DNA of 64,000 nucleotides from an endosymbiont of unidentified scaly snail isolate Monju. Lineage in GTDB: Bacteria; Pseudomonadota; Gammaproteobacteria; Chromatiales; Chromatiaceae. The position numbers were made by a program, and so were the translations under genes. Where the stretch lies: the NCBI RefSeq assembly GCF_000801295.1, contig NZ_AP012978.1, positions 1,240,001 through 1,304,000 on the forward strand, written 5' to 3'. The stretch's first letter is position 1. The number at the start of each line of letters is the position of its first letter. The notes under the pieces are model-generated. The model ran no database searches. It was not told the DNA's origin and saw only the letters and a program-made list of their open reading frames with translations. Below, one piece after another: positions 10,487-18,502 of the stretch.

Positions 10487-11716
10487 TCAGACCAGGATCT
10501 CCGCCGCCACGGGATGCCCGAGGAACCCGGTGGGACTGGCGCTCAGGCCGTAGGCGCCGGACTGGAACACCACGATCAGGTCGCCAGGGCCGGCCGCAGG
10601 CAGCCGCACTTTCGACGCGAGGATGTCCAGCGGAGTGCAGAGTGGGCCGACCACGTGGCACTCGGTGTCGACCGGCTGGTCCATGCGGTTGCCGACGGCC
10701 ACCGGGAAGTTGCGGCGCACCACCTGGCCCAGGTTGCCGGAGGCCGCCAGGTGGTGGTGCATGCCGCCGTTGGTGACCAGGAACACCTCGCCGCGCGAGA
10801 CCTTGCGATCGATCACCTTGCATACATAGATGCCGGCCTCGCCGACCAGAAAGCGGCCCAGCTCCATCACCACCTCGACGTCGGGATGGGCCTGTTGCAG
10901 GGCCGACAGCCGTTCACCCAGGCGCTCGCCGATCGGCACCGGGTCGAGCCGTGATTCGCCGGGAAAGTAGGGGATGCCCAGGCCACCACCGATGTTCAGC
11001 CAACGCAGCGGGGCAGGGGCGTCGCTCGCCAGCCGCCGGGCCAGCTCCAGGGTCAGACGCTGGGCCTCGGCGATGGCCTCGGCACCCAGGTTCTGTGAAC
11101 CGCTGAAGATATGAAAGCCCAGCCATTCCATGTCCAGCGCGGCAACGCGTCGCAACAGCGCCGGCACCTGCTCGGCGTCGATGCCGAACGGGCGTGCGCC
11201 ACCGCCCATCTTCATGCCGGAACCGCGCAGTTCGAAGTCGGGATTCACCCGCAGCGCCACCCGCGGACGCTCTCCCAGGCGCTCACCGATGGTCGCCAGG
11301 CGTTCCAGCTCGCCAGCGGATTCGACGTTGAGGATGACTCCGCCGCGCGTCGCGGCCGCCAGTTCCTCGTCGGTCTTGCCGGGGCCGGCAAAGCTGATGG
11401 CCGGCGCGGGAAGCCCCGTATCCAGCGCCAGGTGCAGCTCGGCAAGCGAGGCCACGTCCAGGCCATCCACCCGCCCGGCCAGGTGCCGGACCAGTGCCGG
11501 CAGGGGGTTGGCCTTGATCGCGTAGTGCAGGCGGACCGCTTCGGGCAGGCAGCGCCGCAGCAGCGCCACCTGTTCGTCGATCACGCGCCGGTCGTAGGCA
11601 TAGAAGGGCGTGCGCCCGACCCGTTCGGCCAGCGCGCGCAGCGGCACGCCGCCAACCTGCAGTTCGCCGCCGGCAACGGGGAAGCGGTCCATGGGCGCGT
11701 GGCGCGGTGTGTTCAT
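10487..11716 (-). CDS. PLP-dependent decarboxylase (Orn/Lys/Arg/DAP group IV), exosortase A-associated type
   Basis: Fold type III PLP enzyme related to diaminopimelate decarboxylase; product probably an amine for a surface or lipid modification (inferred). The PLP lysine motif is LHYAIKANPLPALVR, the glycine-rich phosphate loop is LNIGGGLGIPYF, and the C-terminal substrate site has GPLCTPLDILA and GAYGLSASPTGFLGHP. The length is 409 residues from the ATG at 11716; a start at 11692 (MDRFPVAGG) is equally plausible because neither has a strong ribosome site. It converges on the acyl carrier gene. Clustering with the AMP ligase and carrier is the reason for naming the exosortase-associated subfamily rather than lysA. 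Confidence 0.82.
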   Translation of the reverse strand: MNTPRHAPMDRFPVAGGELQVGGVPLRALAERVGRTPFYAYDRRVIDEQVALLRRCLPEAVRLHYAIKANPLPALVRHLAGRVDGLDVASLAELHLALDTGLPAPAISFAGPGKTDEELAAATRGGVILNVESAGELERLATIGERLGERPRVALRVNPDFELRGSGMKMGGGARPFGIDAEQVPALLRRVAALDMEWLGFHIFSGSQNLGAEAIAEAQRLTLELARRLASDAPAPLRWLNIGGGLGIPYFPGESRLDPVPIGERLGERLSALQQAHPDVEVVMELGRFLVGEAGIYVCKVIDRKVSRGEVFLVTNGGMHHHLAASGNLGQVVRRNFPVAVGNRMDQPVDTECHVVGPLCTPLDILASKVRLPAAGPGDLIVVFQSGAYGLSASPTGFLGHPVAAEILV

Positions 11717-11786
11717 TGGTTGCCTGCCCGATGGCCGGACCAGGCCTCGAGGATGTGCAATGGCAGCGGATATGGCATGCGCCCAG

Positions 11787-11970
11787 CATACTGAGACAAC
11801 CCCAAGTAAAGCAACGCTCAGAGCGCTCCCCATGGGCGGGCCTCAGGGCGTCCATCCACGGTGTTGCACTGGCTTGACATGGAATGGCCATGCCTGCTGC
11901 CTGTGCGCCTTGTGGCTGAACGCCCTGAGACCCGCTGAGGGTCGTTTTACTTAGGGTTTTTTCAGTAATG
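11787..11970. repeat. MITE-like palindromic element upstream of comEC
   Basis: A 184-bp non-coding element. The arms 11787-11824 and 11933-11970 are about 38 bp, imperfect inverted copies (ends CATACTGAGACAACCCC and GGGTTTTTTCAGTAATG). A perfect inner inverted repeat pairs 11842-11851 (CTCAGGGCGT) with 11920-11929. A second copy of one arm is found at 60170-60208 with 35 of 39 identical bases. It fills most of the 345-bp gap between the decarboxylase and comEC and contains no ORF of note. Confidence 0.75.
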
Positions 11971-12061
11971 ACTGACCAGCGGAGCGCAAGCGGGAGCAGG
12001 TCCCGCCCCGGGGCGCCCGGTAGTAGAATCGGGCGGAAGTCCAATCAACCGAATCTGTCCG

Positions 12062-14245
12062 ATGCCAGGGAAGGCCGGATTCTTTCTACTGGGTTGCTGG
12101 TGGCTGCAACGGGCCGCCGTATTGCCCGCCCGGGATATCGTGGCGCTGGTCGCCGGGGTGGCGCTGCTGCTCGCTGTCGTGCTGCGCGGCCGAACTGGCC
12201 TCGCCTGGCTGCCGTGGGCGCTGGCCGGCTGGTCGATTGCCGCGACACACGCCTTGGTGATGTGGCCGCCCGCCTTGCCCTGGCCGGTCGAGCGCGCCGA
12301 CTGGCAGGCAGAGTGGGTGGTCGAGCGTCTGCCGGTGGTGCGTCAGGGCATCACCCGGCTGGTGGTGCGCATCGACCGGCTCGAACGGCAGGGTGAGACG
12401 ATGCACGGCGAGTGGCGTGTGCGCCTGTCGTGGCGCGGCGCCCCCTCCCTGAAGGTGGGACAACGCTGGCGCACGACGGTACGCCTGCGTCCCGTGCACG
12501 GTTATCGCAATGCCAGCAGCTGGGACTATGCCGGCTGGCTGTACCGGCAGGGCATCCGTTACCGGGGATACGTGTCCCGCGGTGAACGGCAGTTGCTGGA
12601 CGAAGACGCCTGTTGCTGGCTGGAGCGTCTGCGCCAGGGATGGCGCGACGCGTTGTTGGCGCATACCCGCGAGGGGGCTGGGCAGGCACTGCTGCTGGCA
12701 CTGACACTCGGGGACCGCAGCGGGATCGGCAACACCATGCGCCAGGTCCTGCAACGGACCGGCACCAGTCACCTGCTGGCCATCTCCGGCCTGCACATCG
12801 GCCTGATCGCTGCGCTGGCCGGCGGTTTGGCGGGCTGGACCTGGCGACGCACGCCAGCCTGCCGGCGTATCCCGGCACGTCTCGTGGCCGTATCACTGGG
12901 CCTGGGATGCGCCACCTTCTATGCCTTCGCCTCGGGTTTCGGCGTGCCCGCCCGGCGGGCCCTGCTGATGCTGGCCGTGACCGCCTGGCTGCTCTGGCGG
13001 CGGGAGCGCATGACCCTGCCGGACGCCTTTTCGGTGGTGCTGATTCTGGTGCTGGCCACGGAGCCGACAACCCTGCTCGATGCCGGTTTCTGGCTTTCTT
13101 TCGTCGCGGTGGCGGCCATCCTGGCATTGCTGCCGCACCTGCGGGGAAGACCCGTCTGGCAGCAATGGCTTGGCGTACAACTCGGGATCACGCTGGCGCT
13201 GTATCCGGTATTGCTGGCCTTCGACATGCCGCCGGCGGCCCTGTCGGTGCCGGTGAACCTGTTGTTGGTGCCATTGTTCAGCCTGCTGCTGATGCCGGCG
13301 CTGTTGCTTTCCCTGGCGCTGTCGGGCTGGACCGACCTGCCGCTGCTCGGCGTGCAGACCCTGTTCGACTGGCTCTGGGCGGCCCTGCAACAGGCCGCGG
13401 CGCTGGCCACCACCTTTCCCCGACCGCCTGGTGACCCGGCGACGATCGCTCTGCTGTCCCTGGCGGCACTGGCGCTACTGGCCCCGCCGGGCTGGCGGCT
13501 GCGCTGGCCCGGCCTGCTGTTGTTGCTGGCATTGCACCTGCCGCGCGTGCCCGATCTGGCCAGCGGTGACTTCGAGATCCATGTACTCGACGTGGGGCAG
13601 GGCCTGAGCGTGGTGGTACGCACTGCCGGGCACCGGCTGATATACGACACCGGTCCGGCCTATCCGGGGGGCTTCAACGTGGCCGACGCGGTGATCCTGC
13701 CCTGGTTGCGGCATCACGGGGTGACGGCCATCGACCGCCTCGTGCTCAGTCATGGCGATCGTGACCACGCCGGCGCAGCCGCCGCCCTGGCGCGCGGGAT
13801 CCGCATTGGCGAGGTACTCGATGGCGAGCCGCATCGGGTCTCCATCCCGGCACGCCGCTGCACTGCCGGCGAACACTGGACCTGGGACGGGGTGCGTTTT
13901 CGCTTTGTACAACCGCCCTGGGCCGCGCGGCGGCGTGGCAACAACGCCTCCTGCGTGCTCGCCATCGAGGGCCGGGGCGGGCGGGTGTTGCTGACGGGTG
14001 ATGCCGAAACCGCGGTCGAACGGGCATTGCTGCCCTGGGTGCGTTCCCGGTCCCCCTTCGACCTGGTGGTGGCGGGGCATCATGGCAGCACGACCTCGTC
14101 CCTGGACGCATTCGTGAAGGCGGTGGCGGCACGAAACGTGGTCTATGCCACCGGCTATCGCAACCGCTATCGCTTTCCGCGTCCCGAAGTGGACCGGCGC
14201 TGGGCTGCGGCAGCCTGCACGTCCGTCTCGATGCCCATGCCATGA
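12062..14245 (+). CDS. comEC: Competence DNA-uptake channel ComEC/Rec2 (3' frameshift)
   Basis: Inner-membrane channel that passes single-stranded DNA into the cytoplasm during natural transformation. The N-terminal part is hydrophobic with an OB-like segment, then the Competence domain (LAISGLHIGLIAAL and many membrane helices), then a metallo-beta-lactamase domain (HVLDVGQGLSVVVR, LSHGDRDHAGAA, VAGHHGST). The frame ends abruptly after RFPRPEVDRRWAAAAC. In the next frame the expected tail continues (SLHVRLDAHAMTITPRTEK, HRRYWQV) to a stop at 14320-14322, so one base is probably missing near 14205 (a GGC read as GC). This removes about 40 residues after the last MBL strand; function may or may not survive. 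Confidence 0.9.
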   Translation: MPGKAGFFLLGCWWLQRAAVLPARDIVALVAGVALLLAVVLRGRTGLAWLPWALAGWSIAATHALVMWPPALPWPVERADWQAEWVVERLPVVRQGITRLVVRIDRLERQGETMHGEWRVRLSWRGAPSLKVGQRWRTTVRLRPVHGYRNASSWDYAGWLYRQGIRYRGYVSRGERQLLDEDACCWLERLRQGWRDALLAHTREGAGQALLLALTLGDRSGIGNTMRQVLQRTGTSHLLAISGLHIGLIAALAGGLAGWTWRRTPACRRIPARLVAVSLGLGCATFYAFASGFGVPARRALLMLAVTAWLLWRRERMTLPDAFSVVLILVLATEPTTLLDAGFWLSFVAVAAILALLPHLRGRPVWQQWLGVQLGITLALYPVLLAFDMPPAALSVPVNLLLVPLFSLLLMPALLLSLALSGWTDLPLLGVQTLFDWLWAALQQAAALATTFPRPPGDPATIALLSLAALALLAPPGWRLRWPGLLLLLALHLPRVPDLASGDFEIHVLDVGQGLSVVVRTAGHRLIYDTGPAYPGGFNVADAVILPWLRHHGVTAIDRLVLSHGDRDHAGAAAALARGIRIGEVLDGEPHRVSIPARRCTAGEHWTWDGVRFRFVQPPWAARRRGNNASCVLAIEGRGGRVLLTGDAETAVERALLPWVRSRSPFDLVVAGHHGSTTSSLDAFVKAVAARNVVYATGYRNRYRFPRPEVDRRWAAAACTSVSMPMP

Positions 14246-14439
14246 CGATCACGCCGCGCACGGAGAAACATCGCCGTTATTGGCAAGTGCGGGACGTGGC
14301 TTGCCGCCTGTCACCGCCGTAAGTCGTCCGGGTGATCCGGTACGCAGGATGCTCATGTCGCCGACGCATGGCCTTGGGGCCGGTCTTTCCATCCAGTATG
14401 ATTCATGCCAGTCCCACTCACCACGACGAGGGAAGGCGC

Positions 14440-15051
14440 GTGTTCGAACTGGTAAAGGCCGGCGGTCTGCTGATGTGGCCCATCATCGCCTGCTCGGTGA
14501 TCGCCATGGCGATCGTCGGCGAGCGGCTCTGGGCCTTGCGTACCACCCGGGTCATCCCCGAGAACCTGGTCGCACAGATCTGGCAGCTCTACAAGAAGGG
14601 CAAACTCAACACGGCGTTTATCACGACCATTCGTGACGGCTCGCCGCTGGGGCGGGTGCTCGCTGCCGGGCTGATCAACCGCCAGCACACGCGCGAGGTG
14701 ATGAAGGAGGCCATCGAGGAAGAAGGTCGCCAGGTGGTGCATGAGCTGGAGCGCTATCTCAACACGCTGGGCACCATCTCCGCCATTACGCCCCTGCTGG
14801 GCCTGCTGGGCACCGTGATCGGCATGATCAAGGTCTTCACTGCCATCACCACCGCCGGGGTGGGCAATCCGGCAGTACTGGCCGGCGGCATCTCCGAGGC
14901 CCTGATCACCACCGCGGCCGGTCTCAGCGTGGCCATCCCGGCACTCATCTTCCACCGCTATCTCAGTGGCCGGGTGGATCAACTGGTGATCGGCATGGAG
15001 GCTCAGGCCATGAAGATGATCGAGGTCATGCAGGGCGAACGGGAGCGCTGA
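14440..15051 (+). CDS. exbB: TonB-system proton channel subunit ExbB (MotA/TolQ/ExbB family)
   Basis: Inner-membrane proton channel protein that, with ExbD, energises outer-membrane transport or envelope tasks. The 203 residues carry an N-terminal helix (LLMWPIIACSVIAMAIVGERLWAL), a cytoplasmic region, and two C-terminal helices with the family motif TPLLGLLGTVIGMIKVF and ALITTAAGLSVAIPALIFH. I chose the GTG at 14440, which has GAGGGAAGG just upstream; ATGs further up lie in the comEC tail. exbD follows after 3 bp. Placement before lpxK and kdsB is common in this class. No TonB gene is seen in the window. Confidence 0.92.
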   Translation: MFELVKAGGLLMWPIIACSVIAMAIVGERLWALRTTRVIPENLVAQIWQLYKKGKLNTAFITTIRDGSPLGRVLAAGLINRQHTREVMKEAIEEEGRQVVHELERYLNTLGTISAITPLLGLLGTVIGMIKVFTAITTAGVGNPAVLAGGISEALITTAAGLSVAIPALIFHRYLSGRVDQLVIGMEAQAMKMIEVMQGERER

Positions 15052-15054
15052 TTC

Positions 15055-15489
15055 ATGAACATGCGTCCTCGCCGTCCCGAGCCGCCGCGCGTCGACATCA
15101 CGCCGCTGATCGACGTGGTGTTCCTGATGCTGATCTTCTTCATGGTCTCGACTACTTTCGACAAGCAGTCGCAACTGAAGGTGGATCTACCCTCGGCCGA
15201 GGCGGTGGAGCAGAAGTCTCCACAGCCGGACAGGATCGAGGTCACCATCGACGCCAGGGGACATTTCTACGTCAACGAGCAGGAACTGGTCTCGCACGAT
15301 GCCGCGACCCTGCGGCGCGCCCTGGAGAAGATTGCCGACGGTCATCTCGACATCCCGGTGATCGTCACCGGCGACCGCAAGGCGCCCCTGCAGGCCATGG
15401 TCACCGTCATGGACGTGGCCGCCCAGCTCGGCATGAGCAAGCTGAGCGTAACCGCCAGCGGATCATCGGACAGCAAGACGCGACCCTGA
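15055..15489 (+). CDS. exbD: ExbD/TolR family biopolymer transport protein
   Basis: 144-residue partner of ExbB. It has a short cytoplasmic N-terminus, a single transmembrane helix starting with the conserved proton-path aspartate (TPLIDVVFLMLIFFMVSTTF), and a periplasmic C-terminal domain ending in a flexible Ser/Lys-rich tail. It starts 3 bp after exbB and its stop is 2 bp before lpxK, so the three genes are translationally close. Whether it serves TonB-dependent uptake or a dedicated envelope function cannot be told here. Confidence 0.92.
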   Translation: MNMRPRRPEPPRVDITPLIDVVFLMLIFFMVSTTFDKQSQLKVDLPSAEAVEQKSPQPDRIEVTIDARGHFYVNEQELVSHDAATLRRALEKIADGHLDIPVIVTGDRKAPLQAMVTVMDVAAQLGMSKLSVTASGSSDSKTRP

Positions 15490-15491
15490 GC

Positions 15492-16511
15492 TTGTCCCGC
15501 TTCCTGCAACATTGGATCGAATCGCAATGGCAGCGCACCGGGGCGCTGGCGGTGCTCGGCCTTTCCCTTGCATTGCTGTTTCGTCTGCTGGTCGCGTTGC
15601 GACGTGCCGTCTGGCGCCTTGGCCTGCGGCGCAGCTACCGCGCGCCCTGTCCGGTGATCGTGGTCGGCAATCTCACCGTTGGCGGCAGTGGCAAGACCCC
15701 GCTGGTACTCTGGCTGGCACAGTGGCTGCGCGGGCAGGGCTGGCGTCCGGGCATTGTCTCGCGCGGCTATGGCGGCTGCGCCCGGCACTGGCCGCAGCAG
15801 GTCCGGCCCGACAGCGACCCCAGGGTGGTCGGTGACGAGGCCGTCCTGCTGGCACGCCAGAGCACCTGCCCGGTGTGCGTGGGGCCGGACCGGGGCGCGG
15901 CAGTGGAGGCATTGCTGACGCACACCGATTGCGACATCGTGATCGCCGACGACGGCTTGCAGCATTACGCCCTGGCACGTGACATCGAGATCGTGGTGAT
16001 CGACGGGCAGGGCGGCTTCGGCAACGGCCTGATGCTGCCCGCCGGGCCGCTGCGCGAACCGGTCTCGCGCCTGCGTTCAGTGGACCTGGTGGTCAGCAAC
16101 GGCGAACGCCGAAGCGGCACGCATGCGATGCGCATGCGTCCGACCGGGGCAGTGGCCCTGAACGACGAACGCCAGGTGCATCCGCTCGAGGGCTGGCGCG
16201 GACGCCGGGTGCGTGCCATTGCCGGCATCGGCCGGCCCGAGCGCTTTTTCGACATGTTGCGCCGCCAGGGGCTGCGGGTCGAGGCCGTGGCATTCCCCGA
16301 TCACCACGACTTCAGCGTCGCCGATCTCGCCTTCGACGACGATCTGCCCTTGCTGATGACGGAGAAGGATGCCGTAAAATGCCGTCGTCTGATCCACCGC
16401 GACGATACCTGGGTGGTGCGTATCGAGGCGGTGCCGGAAGCGCCCTTCATCCTGCGTCTGGAACGGCTGCTCGACGAGTTGCCGGCGCGGCGCGAACAGG
16501 CGCACCGCTGA
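15492..16511 (+). CDS. lpxK: Tetraacyldisaccharide 4'-kinase (lipid A pathway)
   Basis: Phosphorylates the 4' position of lipid A disaccharide at the inner membrane. The 339-residue product has an N-terminal hydrophobic helix, the P-loop [15 protein letters not shown], and the motif [21 protein letters not shown] characteristic of LpxK. The start is a TTG 2 bp after exbD; it is the only start near the expected N-terminus (SRFLQHWIE). It is followed by trm112 and kdsB, so lipid A and Kdo supply are linked in one transcription unit. Confidence 0.94.
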   Translation: MSRFLQHWIESQWQRTGALAVLGLSLALLFRLLVALRRAVWRLGLRRSYRAPCPVIVVGNLTVGGSGKTPLVLWLAQWLRGQGWRPGIVSRGYGGCARHWPQQVRPDSDPRVVGDEAVLLARQSTCPVCVGPDRGAAVEALLTHTDCDIVIADDGLQHYALARDIEIVVIDGQGGFGNGLMLPAGPLREPVSRLRSVDLVVSNGERRSGTHAMRMRPTGAVALNDERQVHPLEGWRGRRVRAIAGIGRPERFFDMLRRQGLRVEAVAFPDHHDFSVADLAFDDDLPLLMTEKDAVKCRRLIHRDDTWVVRIEAVPEAPFILRLERLLDELPARREQAHR

Positions 16512-16552
16512 CACCGCCGTTTTCGCCGGATTGCCGGCCCGAGGAGAATCCC

Positions 16553-16738
16553 ATGGACAAGAAACTGCTGGAAATCCTGGTCTGCCCGCTGTGCAAGGGC
16601 AAGCTGGTCTATCGCAAGGAGGCGGCAGAACTGATCTGCAAGGTCGACCGCCTGGCCTTTCCGATCCGCGATGACATCCCGGTGATGCTGCTCGAGGAAG
16701 CACGCGAGCTGCCGGCCGACGAAGAGGTCGAAGGCTGA
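16553..16738 (+). CDS. Trm112-family zinc-ribbon protein (YcaR type)
   Basis: 61-residue protein of the Trm112/UPF0434 family. The sequence [18 protein letters not shown] holds the CPLC pair and the motif [16 protein letters not shown] is the family hallmark; the second metal-binding pair is replaced (ELICKVD has one Cys). GAGGAG lies 6 bp before the ATG. It sits between lpxK and kdsB, as in Escherichia coli, with 2 bp to kdsB. Its bacterial role is unclear; the eukaryotic relatives activate methyltransferases. Confidence 0.9.
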   Translation: MDKKLLEILVCPLCKGKLVYRKEAAELICKVDRLAFPIRDDIPVMLLEEARELPADEEVEG

Positions 16739-16740
16739 GC

Positions 16741-17493
16741 ATGCGCTACCACGTGGTGATCCCGGCGCGTTTCGCCTCGACGCGCCTGCCGGGCAAGCCC
16801 CTGCTGGAGATCGCCGGGCAACCGATGATCCGGCACGTCTGGAAGCGAGCGCAGCAGAGCGCCGCGACACGCGTGGTGGTGGCTACCGACGATCCACGTA
16901 TTGCCGAGGCCGTCCACGCCTTCGGCGGCGAGGTCTGCCTGACTGCGGCGGACCACCAGAGCGGCACCGATCGCATCGCCGAGGTTGCCGGGCGCATGGA
17001 TTGGGACGAGGACACCCTGGTGGTCAACCTGCAGGGCGATGAACCGCTGATGCCGCCGGCACTGCTCGATCGCGTGGCTGCCACCCTGCATGTCCATCCC
17101 GACGCGGCGATGGCCACCCTGGGTGTGCCCCTGCACGCCGATGAGGTGTTCGACAGCAATGTCGTCAAGCTGGTCACCGACCGGCACGGCATGGCGCTGT
17201 ATTTCAGCCGCGCGCCCATACCCTGGAAGCGCGGCCTCTTCGAACAGGGCGAGGCGAGACCGGAAGGCATGTATCGCCACCTGGGGATCTACGCTTACCG
17301 AGCGGGTTTTCTGCAGCGTTACCTGGAATGGTCGCCTGCCCCCATCGAGCAGGACGAAGCCCTGGAGCAGCTGCGGGTGCTATGGGCGGGTGAGCGTATC
17401 GCGGTGGGCATCGTGGACGAGCCGCCACCGGCCGGCGTGGACAGCCGGGAGGACTACGAACGCGTCTGCGCCGAGTTCAGCCGCCTTCGCTGA
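16741..17493 (+). CDS. kdsB: 3-deoxy-manno-octulosonate cytidylyltransferase
   Basis: Makes CMP-Kdo, the donor for the lipopolysaccharide inner core. The 250-residue product begins with the nucleotide-binding motif VVIPARFASTRLPGKPL and carries DDPRIAEAVHAFGG, NLQGDEPLMPP and the FSRAPIPWKR segment, all standard for KdsB. It starts 2 bp after the trm112 stop. The last 17 bp overlap the 3' end of a convergent small gene. Full length; no anomalies. Confidence 0.95.
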   Translation: MRYHVVIPARFASTRLPGKPLLEIAGQPMIRHVWKRAQQSAATRVVVATDDPRIAEAVHAFGGEVCLTAADHQSGTDRIAEVAGRMDWDEDTLVVNLQGDEPLMPPALLDRVAATLHVHPDAAMATLGVPLHADEVFDSNVVKLVTDRHGMALYFSRAPIPWKRGLFEQGEARPEGMYRHLGIYAYRAGFLQRYLEWSPAPIEQDEALEQLRVLWAGERIAVGIVDEPPPAGVDSREDYERVCAEFSRLR

Positions 17494-17749
17494 ACAGCAG
17501 CAGCAACTCCTCGGAGTAGGTGTCGGGATCGTCCGCGCTGGAGATGGGCAGGGTGAGGGTCTCGGGCACGCGACGCCGCGCAAGGCCGTACTGGTCGGTC
17601 TGCAGCGGGTTGGGCCCACCGCTCGGCAGACGTTGCAGCGCCACGCAGTCCTCATCGCCCAGTATGTCGATGAGGACCCAGTCGTCCGACAGGTAACGAT
17701 ACCGCCGGCCGATCAGCTTGCGCAGATTGCGGTGCAGGGGCGAGCTCAT
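17477..17749 (-). CDS. Conserved hypothetical protein, 90 residues
   Basis: Not recognised. The chosen start is the ATG at 17749 (MSSPLHRNLRKLIGRRYRYL); an upstream ATG at 17794 would overlap the phosphatase start and seems less likely. The protein is soluble, basic at the N-terminus and acidic at the C-terminus (DTYSEELLLLF). It contains a beta-rich middle (DDWVLIDILGDEDCVALQRL). It is convergent with kdsB, overlapping by 17 bp, and divergent from the phosphatase gene, with which it shares a short promoter region. Confidence 0.6.
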   Translation of the reverse strand: MSSPLHRNLRKLIGRRYRYLSDDWVLIDILGDEDCVALQRLPSGGPNPLQTDQYGLARRRVPETLTLPISSADDPDTYSEELLLLFSEGG

Positions 17750-17793
17750 GACGTAATCCCGATGACTGGTTCTTAAAACTGAGAGTGATGTCA

Positions 17794-18276
17794 ATGGTAA
17801 AGGTTCTGTTCGTCTGCATGGGCAATATCTGCCGTTCCCCTACGGCTCACGGGGTCTTCCGCGAGCTGGTACGTCGCGAGGGACTGGAAGACCGTATCGT
17901 CATCGACTCGGCCGGCACCCATGCCTATCACGTGGGCAATCCCCCCGACCGGCGAGCCCAGGCCACCGCGGTAACTCGCGGCATCGAGCTGTCGGATCTG
18001 CGCGCGCGCCAGGTCGAGGACCGGGATTTCGAGCATTTCGACTACATCCTGGCGATGGATGAGGACAACCTCGCCATCCTGCGCTCGCAGTGCCCGCCAC
18101 AACATGCCCACAAGGTCCGGCTGTTCCTGGAGTTCGCCCCGCAACGCCACGAACGCGAGGTGCCGGACCCCTACTATGGGGGAGTACAGGGCTTCGAGTA
18201 CGTGTTCGACCTGGTGGAGGAAGCCGCCGAGGGCCTGCTGGCGCATGTGCGTGAAAGGGTAGCAGAAAGAAGCTGA
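17794..18276 (+). CDS. Low-molecular-weight protein-tyrosine phosphatase
   Basis: Cytoplasmic phosphatase of the LMW-PTP/arsenate reductase fold. The P-loop C(X5)R is VCMGNICRSP (Cys8, Arg14) right after the N-terminus, and the general-acid aspartate is in PDPYY. Length 160 residues, as usual. The start at 17794 has GAGAG 8 bp upstream; ATG 17788 is an alternative that adds two residues. Such enzymes often counter tyrosine kinases of capsule synthesis, but no kinase is nearby, so the substrate is unknown. Confidence 0.9.
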   Translation: MVKVLFVCMGNICRSPTAHGVFRELVRREGLEDRIVIDSAGTHAYHVGNPPDRRAQATAVTRGIELSDLRARQVEDRDFEHFDYILAMDEDNLAILRSQCPPQHAHKVRLFLEFAPQRHEREVPDPYYGGVQGFEYVFDLVEEAAEGLLAHVRERVAERS

Positions 18277-18385
18277 GACACAGGGGCGGGACAGTTCGTC
18301 GCGAGGGAGAGAACACACGCGGCGTACCCGTCGTAGAGGCCGATGCCGCTCCGACAGGTCGTCTCACCTGCCAGGCCGGGCGCCC

Positions 18386-18417
18386 AGCCTGGCATGCCCT
18401 CTCCGGCATGCCAGGCT
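18386..18417. terminator. Perfect 13-bp inverted repeat between convergent genes
   Basis: AGCCTGGCATGCC (18386-18398) pairs perfectly with GGCATGCCAGGCT (18405-18417) across a 6-bp loop. It lies between the phosphatase stop and the rne stop, which face each other. There is no clear T-run, so a classical intrinsic terminator is not certain, but a bidirectional transcript-end structure is the simplest reading. Confidence 0.5.
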
Positions 18418-18502
18418 GAAAGACTCACCTGTGCCAAAGATCTTTTCCCCTGATTGGCACCACTTGCCAGGACGGCAGCCGAGGCCTTCCGGCAAGAAGG
18501 TG

